From the NCBI GenBank assembly GCA_029858565.1, contig JAOUEV010000041.1, positions 1 to 33,269 on the forward strand: a stretch of 33,269 bases of DNA, in the 5' to 3' direction. Made by a program: the position numbers and the translations under genes. The notes below the pieces were generated by a model. The model did no database searches. It was given only the letters and a program-made list of their open reading frames with translations, and had not been told where the DNA came from. The DNA is from Nitrospirota bacterium. GTDB taxonomy: Bacteria; Nitrospirota; UBA9217. This document shows, piece by piece, positions 7,254 through 17,053 of the stretch (the first letter of the stretch is position 1; each line of letters starts with the position of its first letter).

Positions 7254-10200
7254 ATGAAGACCTACCGTTTTGACGTTGTTATCATCGGCGCGGGGCCCGC
7301 GGGCGTTGCGGCAGCCGGCGCTCTTGCGGGCACCGGCATCTCCGTGGCGCTGATCGAAGCGGCTGCGTACGCGGGAGCAGAGAACTGGTCGGGCTGCGTG
7401 TACTTCACCGAGAGCCTTGCGGAGCGCGACTGCTTCGGACCGGCTGCTGTGCAGGATGCTCCTTATGAGCGCCAGGTGGTCCGGCGCGGGACGCTGGTGC
7501 ACAACGGCGTTGACGAGATCGGGCTGGCACTGACCGATCCGGCCGCCTTCCGCCACTGCTATACCGTGCTCCGGCCCCTGTACGATCCCTACTTCGCTGA
7601 CCTGGCCAGGCAAAAAGGGGCAATGCTCCTGACCGGGACCACGGTCACGTCGCTGGTGCGCAGGCACGGCCGCGTCATCGGCGTGGCCACGTCGCGCGGC
7701 ATTGTTCATGCTGATGTGGTGTTCCTTGCCGAGGGAGACGCCGCGCACCTGGTCCGCTCGGAGCGGATGGAGCGGGTGAAGGAACCCCATTACCTCCAGG
7801 GCGTCAAAGCGGTGCTGTCGCTTGCTCCGCAGGAGATCGAGGACCGCTTCGGCCTCAGGCCCGGAGAAGGCGCTGCTTATGAGATCCTTATCAGGAACGC
7901 CTCGATAGCAGGCAGGACCGCGAAGCTGAACGTGGGCGGTTTTCTGTACACCAATCGCGACAGCCTCTCGCTGGGCTACGTGGTGCCCCTGGACAACCTG
8001 AAGCGCTACTACCGCGGGGACCACAGCCTTCTGTTCGAATGGATGCGGTCCCTTCCGCACATCGCGGACCTGGCAGCAGGCGGACAACTCTCGGCCTACG
8101 GCACAAAGATCATCAGGAGCGGCGGATGGCGCGAGCGACCGGTGCTGGTCGAGGACGGCCTTTGCGTGGGCGGCGCGGCCACCGGGCTGGGCATCGACAT
8201 CCCCTTCCCGAACTTCACCGGGCCTGCTGCGGCATCGGGCCTTTATTTCGCCCGGGCGGTCAAGGCCCTGCTCAAGGACGGCAGGTCCTTTGACAAACGC
8301 AACCTGGACAATGCCTATCTCCGGCCGCTCCAGGCGAGCGTGTACGGCAGGAACGCGAAATATCTCTCCCGCTGGCCCTCCTACTTCAGCCGCTCGTCGG
8401 TCCTCTTTGGAAGGACCGCTGACATGGCCTGCGGCACAGCGCGCTTCCTGTCAGCAGGGAACTTCACGGACACGGCGCGGTTCCTGCGGGGCCACATCCT
8501 GTCCTTGCGCGGACAACGGGAGATCATCTTCGACAACCTGCGCGCCCTGACCAGCCTCAGGCTCTGGAAGCCCCTGGCCCTGACGCTCATGAACCCCGCA
8601 ACAGCAGGAAGCTGGATCATCAACCAGTTCAGGAGAATTCCTGATCACGACGCAAGGCTCAAGATCATTATCAATGTCGGTAATGCCAGGCCTGATGCAT
8701 CAGCCCTGGCCTGGCCTTTTAACAGCCTGGTCCGGCGCCTGTCCCCTGCGCTCGCGCAGGCACTGTCGCAGATCTACGGGAACAACAGCATCCCCATGGA
8801 GCAAAAGCTTGCCGCGGGAACAAGGATACTGCTCCGGGCGCTCAAACTGACCGACCTGGTCGTTCTGCCTGCCTGGGGTCTCGCGCTTACCGCGACATCG
8901 CTTGCCGCAGCCCTTTACGACGCCTTCCGCTATTATGTCCAAAAGATGCCGCTCGAGAAACTGCTTGCCGAGCCGGTCATGGCCTATGGCGCGGAGCAGC
9001 GCAAAGCGCGGGACCTTGACGCGATCAGGCCGGGAACAAGCCTGGAAGCCAAGCTCGCCTTGAACACCTCCCTGGTGGGCAGCCGTCCGCACATCAGGAC
9101 CCGCTGGCCCCGCTTTATCGCGCACCATGGCGAGAGCGCGCAGATCGGGCTGTGGTGGGTCTGCCCGGCCCGGGTCTACCACTATGACGCGCCGCTCATG
9201 GGCCGCGGCAAAGTGACTGTGAACTGGGAGAACTGCATCAAGTGCGAATCCTGCTGGCGCGCTGAACCGGGGTACACGCTCTGGGGCCGGTTCACGGACC
9301 ACGGCCTTGTGTACCGGCCCGAGAGCGGTGCCATGGAGGACCTGCTCCGGAACCTGGCGCAGCAGCGCGGCACCGCGCTTCCGGCGTTGCCCCGGGAGGA
9401 AGAGGAAAAGCTCTGGTACACGGGCACCCGGGACTCCGCAGCCATGGCCCCGGTGCTCTCAGCAATGGCCGCGTTCCGCGACGCCCTTGCGCGTGTTCCC
9501 GCGTCGATCGACCGGACCCGGTTCCGCTGGCCGCTCCTGCTGGGAGAACGGGTCTGCGAAAAGCTCCGCTCCCTTGAACAGGTGTTCATCGAAGAAGGCC
9601 GCAGGGACGCCGGGGCTGAGCTCAAGGCCGAAGGCGCTGCACTCTCCCTGCGGCTGGCAAAAGGCGAGCTCTTTCCCGCGCTCTACATAGTGGAACGGCT
9701 TGAATACCGCCTGGGCGCATGGTTCACCAGCTCACCGTCCCGCATCTCCATCCGTCCGGAAAAGGAAGCTGAAGATATTGCCCAGCCGGCAAAAGAGCTT
9801 GCAGTGCTCTTTCCCGACCGCATGGTCAAGGAGTGGGAAGAGCGGCCGCTGACCCCTGAGGAGACAGCATCGCTCCACCGGCTGCTTGCAACGCTGCAGC
9901 ATCCGGTCATGACAACTGTCCGCGCGCTCGCGGCAATAAGCCCCGCCCTGGCCCTGATCGCAAGCCGCCAGGCACGGGCCCTGCGCGTGCTCGCGGCAGC
10001 GAAGCGGAAGCCCTTTTCCGGAGCCTCCGTGCTTTCCGCGGCCGATCTCGCGATCACCCCGCGCGAAAACAGCATCTCCCTGTCCGGCACGATTGAGCTG
10101 GCGCCGCTTACCGGAGTAACCGCGCTGATCCTGGTCGCGGGAACAAAGGCCTATCACCTTCCGCTCTCCCATGCAGGCGTCATCGTGACGCCCACGCCTG

Positions 10201-13200
10201 CCATCGGCTTCCGCGCCGCAGGACTTTCCACCATCACCCTTGACAGCACCATCAGCGCTGACGCGGTCTTTGATCTTCCCGAGGGCCAGGACAGCGACGC
10301 ACAGGAGTACCTGGCCATCGCGCTCGGCGCAGCTGACTATCTCAGCCGCAGGGTGAGGGAGCACGCGGCCGGCCGGGTCCAGTTCAGCGGCCAGATGCTC
10401 GACACCGAGGGCCGCGACGGCATCGCAAAGCTCGGCGCGGTCAAGGCGCTCGTAGCACGCGTCGAAGCCTGGCGCCTGCTGCTGGAATCGCTTTACGCTG
10501 TTCACTCCGCACTCCGCACTCCGCACTCCGCACTTGACGCCCTCCTCGCCTCTCTCGCGGCCCAGGCCTTCAGCCCCGAGCCGGGAGCATTGGGCTATGA
10601 CGCTGGCCAGGTCTTCGGCGGCTTTGCCTATTCCGAGGACGACCTTCTGGCGCGATACTATCGCGACAGTTCGATCTTCCGTTTCCTCGCGCCCGGACAG
10701 GGATCAGCGGAACTTCTGCTGCGCGCGATCGGCTCCGAAGACCTGCGGACGTTCCTTCCTGCTGAACTGGGGTCCCTGGACCGGATCACGGGCAAGCCCC
10801 TGCTGGAGCTCGCTGAACAATGGAGCAGGACCGCAGCGTCCTTTGCCGCCCTGCGAAAACAGCACGGCTCCCTGGACCATTACTCAGCAGGCCAGGCAGC
10901 GGCCCTGCTCATCAGCATCAGGACCATGCTCAGCAGGATCGAGCGCGATATCGATTCGGGCATGGGCAGGGAGGCTGATGCAGCGGCAGCGGATGTGCTG
11001 CTCGGACTTGCCAATGACGCCCTCTCTCGCGCGGCCATTGCCGTTTCCCGCACAGCAGTGCCCCTTGCGGCGGTCTTTCCCCTGGCGCCGGCAGGCGCTC
11101 AGGTCCGGCTGGAGAGCGATTACGAGGCTTTCTGTTCCCGGCCCGCTCCGGCCCATCGTTCCGGAACGTACCTGCTTTCGCTCTTTGACCGTTCGGCCCG
11201 CTATGTTCCCGAGATGCAGCTCCACGATCCCCGGCTCCGGCAGCGCTGGGAGGAGCTTGCCTCGTGGTTCCAAAAGAACTGCGAGGAGCGGACCTTTGAG
11301 GGACGCTCCTTTGAACGGCAGGTGGAACATCTCCACAACCTGCCCCCGGACATCATCGAGGCGGTGAAGAAGAACCGCTGGCTCGCGGCCACGGTCCCTT
11401 CTTCGGAGGACGGCCTGGGTTGGCGCAAGGCGGAGTACTACATCCTGAACGCCGCAGCCGGAAGTTTCGGGGACGCGGGCATCTGCCTCCTCATCATGGC
11501 GAACACCAGCATCGGCACCACGCCGATCCTGCTCGGACTGGAAGAGGAGCTTCCCCGCGTGGCCGAGGAGCTGGAACCGCTGGTGCGCGAGCCCGGGCGG
11601 ATCGAGAAGATCCTGCGGGCCCTGGACCATATCGTCCGTTCCTTCGGGCATCCCGATCCCGGCCGCATACGAAAGGAATACGCCGCGGTCATGGCGCTCG
11701 TGGACCAGCGCATCCGGCGCACGCGGGTGGTCAAGTACCTGGCCGCGAACTTCCTCAAGGCCTTCTACGGCGCGGGTCTGGCCGGACAACGGGGCGACTT
11801 CGGCGGGTTCATGACGAACCTGGGCCGCGCGGCCGAGCTCGGCAGGTCCATCCTGCCGGACGTGCGCACCGCTTACGAGGAGATGCCCCGGCGCGAACGG
11901 TGCCACCGCTTCCATCTCAGGACCCTGGGCCACGGCGGCGTGGCAGCCTTTGCCCTGACCGAGCCGGCAGCAGGGTCCGACACCGGCGGCGTCAGGACCA
12001 CGGCCCGGCTCACCACAGCCATGCTCTCGCCCATGCCCGACGGCAGGTTCGCCTTCTCGCCCACCGGCGAGACCGGCAAGTGCGTTCGCTACCTTATTGA
12101 CGCAGACCAGGTGGTCTTCACCGCCGAAGGCATGGCCTACCGCACTCCCGGCGGCGGAACAGCGCTCATCAACCATGACAGCCTCAACAAGGTCAGGTTC
12201 TACAAGTATAACGACGGGGTCTGCGAGTTCCACGATATCGGCCAGGTGCGCAAGCTCGACATCGGCCTTGCCTACGAATACTACAGCCTCACGGGCTCGA
12301 AAATGTGGATCACCAACGGCGCCATCGCGACGCAGTTCAGCCTCTACGCGCAGACGCCCGAGGGCGTGACCGGGTTCATCGTGGACCGCTGCGCCGAAGG
12401 CCTGATCGTGGGAGCGGATGAGCGCAAGATGGGCCAGCGCGGATCGCCGACCAACGAACTGGCGCTGGACAGCGTCCGCGTTCCCCGTGAAGCAGTGATC
12501 GGCTATGAAGGCCACGGCCAGGTGAACGCCCTGGAGACCTTGAACGTGGGGCGCTGCGGTCTCGCGGTCGTTGCCGGCGCGATCGTGCGGAAAGTGCTGG
12601 CCGAGGCCGACAGGAACCTTCCCGCGTCAGCGGAGCGGGACGCGCTCCTGGGAGAGGCCGCGGCGATCCTCTTTGGAAGCGAATCCGTTGCCTACTACCT
12701 CATCGGCCTCTTTGACCGCGCCCATGAGTCGGTCAGGATCGAATCAGCGATCGCCAAGTATCTCTGCGCCGAGGACCTGCACGAGATCCTGTCGCTGGTC
12801 GAACGGGCCTACGGCCCCGCGGGCCAGACCGAGAGGTTCCTGCTTGAGAAGGCGCGGCGCGACAGCCGGATCCTGAACATCTACGAAGGCACCAATGAGG
12901 TGCAGCGCTTCCTCATCCTGAAGGACCTGATCGCCATGGCAGCGGACTGGCCCGAGCTGCCCGAGGCGCTGCATGAACGGCCTGACGATGACCATGCCCG
13001 TGTTCTCGGCCGTTGGAAGAACCGTGTGCGGGCCCATGTCCGGGACGTGAACGCGCGGTTCAAGGACACCGCCTGGATGGACGCCATGCTGCAGCCTGCG
13101 CTGTTCCTTCTGCCGGAAATGGCGGGAGAGGTGCTGCGGCTCGAATGCGTTCTTTTCCGCAGGGAGTGGCTCACTGCGCGGGTCGCGGCACTGGGAAAAA

Positions 13201-15122
13201 GCCATGTTGATCCCATGCTGGCTGCTGCGGACAGGGCAACGAGCCGCAGCCTGGCCCGGCTGGACCATCTTGATGCGACATTCCGTTCAGCCTGGGAACG
13301 GCTGTCTGTTGACCTGGTCACTTCCGCGATCACCGCAGCTGATGCAGCGATGCCCTTGGCGCCCGTCCCTGCCTCGGTTCCCGCGGTCCATGCTCCGGCA
13401 GGTAAGCTCCGTGTGCTCGTGCTGCTCAGGCCTGCTGCAGAGCTGTCGCCCCGTCCGCGCCTGCACAAGGGGGACTTCGCAGAACTTCTCTGGACCATCG
13501 ACCCCCTTGACCGCTCCGCCCTTGACCAGGCCTTTGCACTGAAGGAAGCCGCCGGGTCCCTGGTGACCGTCGATGTGCTGCTCCCCGGGACAGAACGTTC
13601 GGAAGATCTCCTGCAAGACCATGCGGGACAGGCAGATCGCCTGGTCCGCCTTGCAACGCCATACGCTGACCGCGCCATGCTTGCCCGGGCGATCAGACAC
13701 CTGGAAAAAAGCGGCGCCTACGATATCATCGCGCTGGGCGTTGAGAGCCGCGACGGGGACAGCACCTGCGCGCCCTTTCTTGCCAATGCTCTGAAGCGGC
13801 AGTATCACTCCCTTGCGGACCTGTCCGTGCTCAGCCGGACCGGCGGCGAGCTTCTCTCCCTGCCTGCGGTCGTGGCCCTTTGCCGCACAGCGGGAAAGCG
13901 TACTGCTGCAATCAATGAGCTCATCGATGCCCGCTCCACGTCAGTGGAGGTCCTGGGTCCTGCTGGTACGCCGTTGTCGATCCCCGGGTTCACCGTGCCC
14001 CGGGCTGCCGCGTCAGGCCGTCCGATCGCAGCGACCGTCAAAGCCGCAGCGGAAGTGCTTCGGGATTTTGCCGCAGCCAAGAGCTCGGAAACAGCGCCGC
14101 CCTACACCGGCGTTATTCCGCAGGGGCCGTTGCCTGCGGGGCCTTCTGCCTGGGCGATCATCGATCCCCTGTCCGGCCGCGCAGGAACCGCCGCGATGCG
14201 GGCGTGCCGCATGGCAGCCGCGCTCTTCGGACTCCCTGCTTACGTTTATATCGCTGCGCCGCAAGACCGCTGGCCCGGGCTTATCGGATCAGCACAAGCC
14301 TCGGGCGCGGACCAGGCCTTCTGTCTGGATACGGGATCAGGGACCCTGTCTGAAGAAGGAAAGGTCCAGGTCCTCGGCATGGTGAGCAGTGCCTCTGCCG
14401 GTTCCGCGATGGTCTTCAGCAGCGAGCCCTGGAGCGATGCCATGGCCTTGTGCGCGCGCGAGGACACCGTGCTCATGACCAACGCCACGGGAATGGAGCG
14501 GCTGGAACAGGGCGTCCTCGCGGTATCTTCACCCTGTTTCCAGGGCAGGCTGGTACGGACGGAACAGCTCGCGGACCGGGCGGCGTTCGTGACCCTGGGC
14601 AATGGAGCGGAACTGCCGGCGCCCCGGCCCGCGGAAGGATTCGCTGCATATGCGCTGGAAGGACCAGCGGCGCTCCACTGGACGACACCTCTTGCGCCGC
14701 CTGCCCCGCCGGCGCTTGCGACCGCTGAGGTGATCATCGACCTCGGCTACGGCGCCCGCGGCAAGGAAGGCTACGATCTGGCGCTGGAACTGAAGAAGGC
14801 GCTCGAGGACCTGGGACTGGAGCCTGTATTCGGAGCAACGCGCAAGGTCACCCAGGACCTGAAGCTTCTTCCCCTGGACGCGCAGATCGGCCAGACCGGC
14901 GTGCGCGTGGACCCGAAACTCATCATCGCACTTGGCATCTCCGGCGCGCCCCAGCATGTGGACTGGATCGGCGACCGCGCAGAGGTGCTGTGCTTCAACA
15001 AGGACCCCCAGGCGCCGCTCATGCTGCTGAACCAGAGCCGTCCGGGACCGCGGGTCCATCCCGTGGCAGGGGATCTGTTCACGACCGTGCCGGAGCTTAT
15101 TGCGCTGCTGAAAAAGAGGTAG
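7254..15122 (+). CDS. Giant fusion: ETF-QO, two acyl-CoA dehydrogenases, EtfB, EtfA
   Basis: A single uninterrupted frame of 2622 residues (about 280 kDa) with a good start (AAGGAG seven bases before ATG). Order of modules: residues 1-430, FAD domain of ETF:quinone oxidoreductase/FixC type (GAGPAG 12-17; LVEDGLCVGGAATG 298-311); about 430-630, extra helical region; 637-690, its 4Fe-4S domain with Cys637, 661, 664 and 667 spaced as in ETF-QO; about 860-1160, a degenerate acyl-CoA dehydrogenase lacking the catalytic Glu; about 1320-1905, a complete acyl-CoA dehydrogenase (TEPAAGSD 1569-1576, KMWITNG, catalytic Glu1878 in IYEGTNE); about 1905-2045, helical linker; 2051-2285, EtfB-like; 2298-2622, EtfA with its FAD domain (GQTG 2546-2549, GISGAPQH 2561-2568, NKDPQAP). 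Predicted to oxidise an acyl-CoA and pass electrons through internal ETF to the quinone pool at the membrane. Substrate unknown. Each module is normally a separate protein. Confidence 0.9.
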   Translation: MKTYRFDVVIIGAGPAGVAAAGALAGTGISVALIEAAAYAGAENWSGCVYFTESLAERDCFGPAAVQDAPYERQVVRRGTLVHNGVDEIGLALTDPAAFRHCYTVLRPLYDPYFADLARQKGAMLLTGTTVTSLVRRHGRVIGVATSRGIVHADVVFLAEGDAAHLVRSERMERVKEPHYLQGVKAVLSLAPQEIEDRFGLRPGEGAAYEILIRNASIAGRTAKLNVGGFLYTNRDSLSLGYVVPLDNLKRYYRGDHSLLFEWMRSLPHIADLAAGGQLSAYGTKIIRSGGWRERPVLVEDGLCVGGAATGLGIDIPFPNFTGPAAASGLYFARAVKALLKDGRSFDKRNLDNAYLRPLQASVYGRNAKYLSRWPSYFSRSSVLFGRTADMACGTARFLSAGNFTDTARFLRGHILSLRGQREIIFDNLRALTSLRLWKPLALTLMNPATAGSWIINQFRRIPDHDARLKIIINVGNARPDASALAWPFNSLVRRLSPALAQALSQIYGNNSIPMEQKLAAGTRILLRALKLTDLVVLPAWGLALTATSLAAALYDAFRYYVQKMPLEKLLAEPVMAYGAEQRKARDLDAIRPGTSLEAKLALNTSLVGSRPHIRTRWPRFIAHHGESAQIGLWWVCPARVYHYDAPLMGRGKVTVNWENCIKCESCWRAEPGYTLWGRFTDHGLVYRPESGAMEDLLRNLAQQRGTALPALPREEEEKLWYTGTRDSAAMAPVLSAMAAFRDALARVPASIDRTRFRWPLLLGERVCEKLRSLEQVFIEEGRRDAGAELKAEGAALSLRLAKGELFPALYIVERLEYRLGAWFTSSPSRISIRPEKEAEDIAQPAKELAVLFPDRMVKEWEERPLTPEETASLHRLLATLQHPVMTTVRALAAISPALALIASRQARALRVLAAAKRKPFSGASVLSAADLAITPRENSISLSGTIELAPLTGVTALILVAGTKAYHLPLSHAGVIVTPTPAIGFRAAGLSTITLDSTISADAVFDLPEGQDSDAQEYLAIALGAADYLSRRVREHAAGRVQFSGQMLDTEGRDGIAKLGAVKALVARVEAWRLLLESLYAVHSALRTPHSALDALLASLAAQAFSPEPGALGYDAGQVFGGFAYSEDDLLARYYRDSSIFRFLAPGQGSAELLLRAIGSEDLRTFLPAELGSLDRITGKPLLELAEQWSRTAASFAALRKQHGSLDHYSAGQAAALLISIRTMLSRIERDIDSGMGREADAAAADVLLGLANDALSRAAIAVSRTAVPLAAVFPLAPAGAQVRLESDYEAFCSRPAPAHRSGTYLLSLFDRSARYVPEMQLHDPRLRQRWEELASWFQKNCEERTFEGRSFERQVEHLHNLPPDIIEAVKKNRWLAATVPSSEDGLGWRKAEYYILNAAAGSFGDAGICLLIMANTSIGTTPILLGLEEELPRVAEELEPLVREPGRIEKILRALDHIVRSFGHPDPGRIRKEYAAVMALVDQRIRRTRVVKYLAANFLKAFYGAGLAGQRGDFGGFMTNLGRAAELGRSILPDVRTAYEEMPRRERCHRFHLRTLGHGGVAAFALTEPAAGSDTGGVRTTARLTTAMLSPMPDGRFAFSPTGETGKCVRYLIDADQVVFTAEGMAYRTPGGGTALINHDSLNKVRFYKYNDGVCEFHDIGQVRKLDIGLAYEYYSLTGSKMWITNGAIATQFSLYAQTPEGVTGFIVDRCAEGLIVGADERKMGQRGSPTNELALDSVRVPREAVIGYEGHGQVNALETLNVGRCGLAVVAGAIVRKVLAEADRNLPASAERDALLGEAAAILFGSESVAYYLIGLFDRAHESVRIESAIAKYLCAEDLHEILSLVERAYGPAGQTERFLLEKARRDSRILNIYEGTNEVQRFLILKDLIAMAADWPELPEALHERPDDDHARVLGRWKNRVRAHVRDVNARFKDTAWMDAMLQPALFLLPEMAGEVLRLECVLFRREWLTARVAALGKSHVDPMLAAADRATSRSLARLDHLDATFRSAWERLSVDLVTSAITAADAAMPLAPVPASVPAVHAPAGKLRVLVLLRPAAELSPRPRLHKGDFAELLWTIDPLDRSALDQAFALKEAAGSLVTVDVLLPGTERSEDLLQDHAGQADRLVRLATPYADRAMLARAIRHLEKSGAYDIIALGVESRDGDSTCAPFLANALKRQYHSLADLSVLSRTGGELLSLPAVVALCRTAGKRTAAINELIDARSTSVEVLGPAGTPLSIPGFTVPRAAASGRPIAATVKAAAEVLRDFAAAKSSETAPPYTGVIPQGPLPAGPSAWAIIDPLSGRAGTAAMRACRMAAALFGLPAYVYIAAPQDRWPGLIGSAQASGADQAFCLDTGSGTLSEEGKVQVLGMVSSASAGSAMVFSSEPWSDAMALCAREDTVLMTNATGMERLEQGVLAVSSPCFQGRLVRTEQLADRAAFVTLGNGAELPAPRPAEGFAAYALEGPAALHWTTPLAPPAPPALATAEVIIDLGYGARGKEGYDLALELKKALEDLGLEPVFGATRKVTQDLKLLPLDAQIGQTGVRVDPKLIIALGISGAPQHVDWIGDRAEVLCFNKDPQAPLMLLNQSRPGPRVHPVAGDLFTTVPELIALLKKR
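10503..10530 (+). repeat. Four tandem 7-bp units (CACTCCG) inside the fusion gene
   Basis: CACTCCG occurs four times head to tail, followed by a partial fifth (CACTT). It encodes residues about 1083-1093 (HSALRTPHSAL), in the degenerate dehydrogenase module. Gain or loss of one unit shifts the reading frame. Confidence 0.9.
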
Positions 15123-15149
15123 GTCTGCGCAGGGGCGGAGCAGGCGGGA

Positions 15150-15578
15150 TCAGGAACTTCCTTTCACGAACTCGGCCATTTTCAGATCCATTTTCTTGAT
15201 ATGCCCCGTGAGCCAGTTCTCGAGCTTGTGCTCGACCTCGACCGCGAGAAAGGACGTCACCTCGCCCCGCTCGTCAAGGTCCCGCGCCTTTGCCGAGAAC
15301 TCCGCCACGACCTTGGCGAACTTTTCATGCTCCAGCCGATGGACCAGGATCCCGGGGTAATTGTGGGTACGCATGAGCCGCTCCTCTGCCTGGAAATGGT
15401 CCTGGACCCACCCCTGCAGGAACCGCAGCGTCTTCATCAGCTTGTCCCTTCCGCCCATCCCGTCGATCAGCGCCCTTCGCAGGCCGACCATGTGAAGAAA
15501 GAAGGCCTGATGCTGGTCATCCAGTTCGCTGATGCCGAGATTCAGTTCGTTCAGGACCCGTTGCTCTTCGTCTTCCAT
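15150..15578 (-). CDS. Bacteriohemerythrin
   Basis: 142 residues, the usual length of a single-domain hemerythrin. All seven di-iron ligands can be placed: His23 (DDQHQ), His61 and Glu65 (HFQAEE), His80 and His84 (HRLEHEKF), His126 and Asp131 (GHIKKMD). The protein binds O2 reversibly at a di-iron site in the cytoplasm and commonly serves oxygen sensing, storage or delivery in microaerophiles and anaerobes. It is convergent with the giant fusion gene, 27 bases between stops, and is the last of a run of minus-strand genes. No sign of a partner kinase or chemoreceptor. Confidence 0.92.
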   Translation of the reverse strand: MEDEEQRVLNELNLGISELDDQHQAFFLHMVGLRRALIDGMGGRDKLMKTLRFLQGWVQDHFQAEERLMRTHNYPGILVHRLEHEKFAKVVAEFSAKARDLDERGEVTSFLAVEVEHKLENWLTGHIKKMDLKMAEFVKGSS

Positions 15579-15866
15579 GCTGATCCCCTTCCCCTTCTTT
15601 CTTTACCCTGCGGCGCACGGAGAAAAACAGGTCTGCGGGGGCCGGCACACCGCATGATCGTTCCTATCGCGCGTTCGGACCGTCTCCGGACTGCGGAGGA
15701 GAAAAGCCGGCCCCGGACGGGCCGGGCTCAGCAAGCAGTGATCGCTGTGGATTCACGGCGAACCAGGCAACCTTCCTGAACCGGCGGAAGGTCATGCCCT
15801 TAAGGTAGCAAAGCTGCGAAGACGTGTCAAGGCGCGGGGGCTGAACAAGGAGGTTTTTTGACTGCT
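15579..15866. other. Gap without recognised features
   Basis: 288 bases between the hemerythrin start and the lipoprotein stop. Frames across it have no family resemblance and their ends run into the lipoprotein gene. I see no RNA gene or strong terminator. A T-run near 15855 lacks a convincing stem. Confidence 0.4.
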
Positions 15867-16685
15867 TTAGCGGGAGAGGGAGGTGAGCGAGCGGACCTCG
15901 GCCGAGCCCCGGTGCTTCATGTCGACGAACTCGGCGACCGGCTGGAAGTCCTTCTGATGCAGGCTCATGAGGATGTCCTCGGCCTCGCCGGTCGATATGT
16001 CGTCCGGCGAGATCGAGGATATCTCCGGGACGATGAACGCGGAAACATCCTCCACGTAGGTGGTCAGCTGGCTGTAGAACTCCTTCTGGCACCGGCCGAT
16101 ATAACCGCCGCCGATCAGGAGCGTCTTGACGCGCGACTTGCGCAGAAGATCGTGGAGCAGGACCGTTGTTTCCAGGGGGATCGATCCGCTGTGCGACGTC
16201 TCCGAAAGGATGTAGAAGACCGCCGGGCTCCCGCCGGTGGTGCTGTTCAGGTACATCGTGTAGGAGCGGGGCGCTATGCTGTCCTTGGGATAGTTCCCGG
16301 GCAGCACGAGGATCAGCGGATCGCCGGATTTCGCCATCTTGATGATGAACCGCGCTTCCGCCGCGAGCTGGTATTCCAGGAGGTCGTATTTTGCCGCTGT
16401 GTATATGCTTTTGCGCTCATCGCGGAAGAAGAGCGAATAGGCCGGATGAACGATGACCGTGATCGCGCGGTCCTTTCCCGCTATCGGCAGGACCGTGGAC
16501 TCGGTCAGCTGCCGCATACTGAGCGGCGCGTCTGTTTCCGGATAGCGCTGCAGAAGCTCGGTGAAACGCTTTGCGCGGACCTCCGACGCGCAGCCCGGCA
16601 CAAGCAGGACAGGAAGGACCAGCAGAAAAAGGGAAACGCCGGCAGAACTGATCCGGCGGACGATACTGCGGAACCGCGAACTCAT
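15867..16685 (-). CDS. Lipoprotein of unknown function
   Basis: 272 residues from the ATG at 16685. The frame remains open for 65 more codons upstream, but these overlap the selenoprotein gene and look non-coding. The start is a good lipoprotein signal: a basic N-terminus (SSRFRSIVRR), a long Leu/Val core and VPGC as lipobox, so Cys32 would be lipidated. The body has VLPGNYP, LLIGGGYIGRC and regular alpha/beta alternation, suggesting a globular periplasmic domain. I do not recognise the family. It lies 82 bases downstream of the selenoprotein gene on the same strand. Confidence 0.75.
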   Translation of the reverse strand: MSSRFRSIVRRISSAGVSLFLLVLPVLLVPGCASEVRAKRFTELLQRYPETDAPLSMRQLTESTVLPIAGKDRAITVIVHPAYSLFFRDERKSIYTAAKYDLLEYQLAAEARFIIKMAKSGDPLILVLPGNYPKDSIAPRSYTMYLNSTTGGSPAVFYILSETSHSGSIPLETTVLLHDLLRKSRVKTLLIGGGYIGRCQKEFYSQLTTYVEDVSAFIVPEISSISPDDISTGEAEDILMSLHQKDFQPVAEFVDMKHRGSAEVRSLTSLSR

Positions 16686-16767
16686 TTGCACAACTGTTCC
16701 TGATGATTGGATTTGAGCAACTGCATCACTATACCACCGTATCCGGGTTTTTCCCATCTGATTTCGA

Positions 16768-16935
16768 TCATGCCCGGTTGCTGGAACGCCTGGCGATCCG
16801 TTCCCAGGTGTCCTCGTCGATCTCGTCCAGATAGTCCCGGATCGGATATTCCCTGCCGCACGCCGTGCAGCGCAGAACAACGGTCTTTCACTTGAAACAC
16901 AGCGTCACCGCCTTGCCGCAGGCCTTGCACTTCAT
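16768..16935 (-). CDS. Dual-CXXC small selenoprotein with in-frame TGA (predicted)
   Basis: 55 residues if the TGA at 16888-16890 is read as selenocysteine (position 16). The start ATG 16935 has GGGAG five bases upstream. Before the TGA: MKCKACGKAVTLCFK, with a CxxC at Cys3/Cys6 and Cys13. After it: KTVVLRCTACGREYPIRDYL, a second CxxC, then an acidic helical tail ending at TGA 16768-16770. Coding character and the paired CxxC pattern continue across the TGA, so termination there is unlikely. This matches the small dual-CxxC family in which some members carry Cys and others Sec at this place, probably a zinc ribbon or thiol-redox protein. A hairpin suited to be a bacterial SECIS follows at 16853-16875. 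Function unknown. Confidence 0.75.
16853..16875 (-). promoter_or_regulatory. Candidate bacterial SECIS hairpin
   Basis: It starts 12 bases after the TGA on the minus strand. CTGC pairs with GCAG, a GCT/G internal loop follows, GCAC pairs with GTGC, and the loop is GGC (16862-16864), about 24 bases past the stop. Distance and the G-rich small loop fit bacterial selenocysteine insertion elements; loop identity needs folding and comparison. Confidence 0.45.
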
Positions 16936-17053
16936 GGTCGCTCCCGGTTGCCGAAAAAAAAGGGAAAATCGGTGCTTATCTTACCGGATGGCAGGAGCAA
17001 TGGCAACAGAAATTGATGGCGCGAACAGCGGCGGGTACGGGGACAGAAGCCCG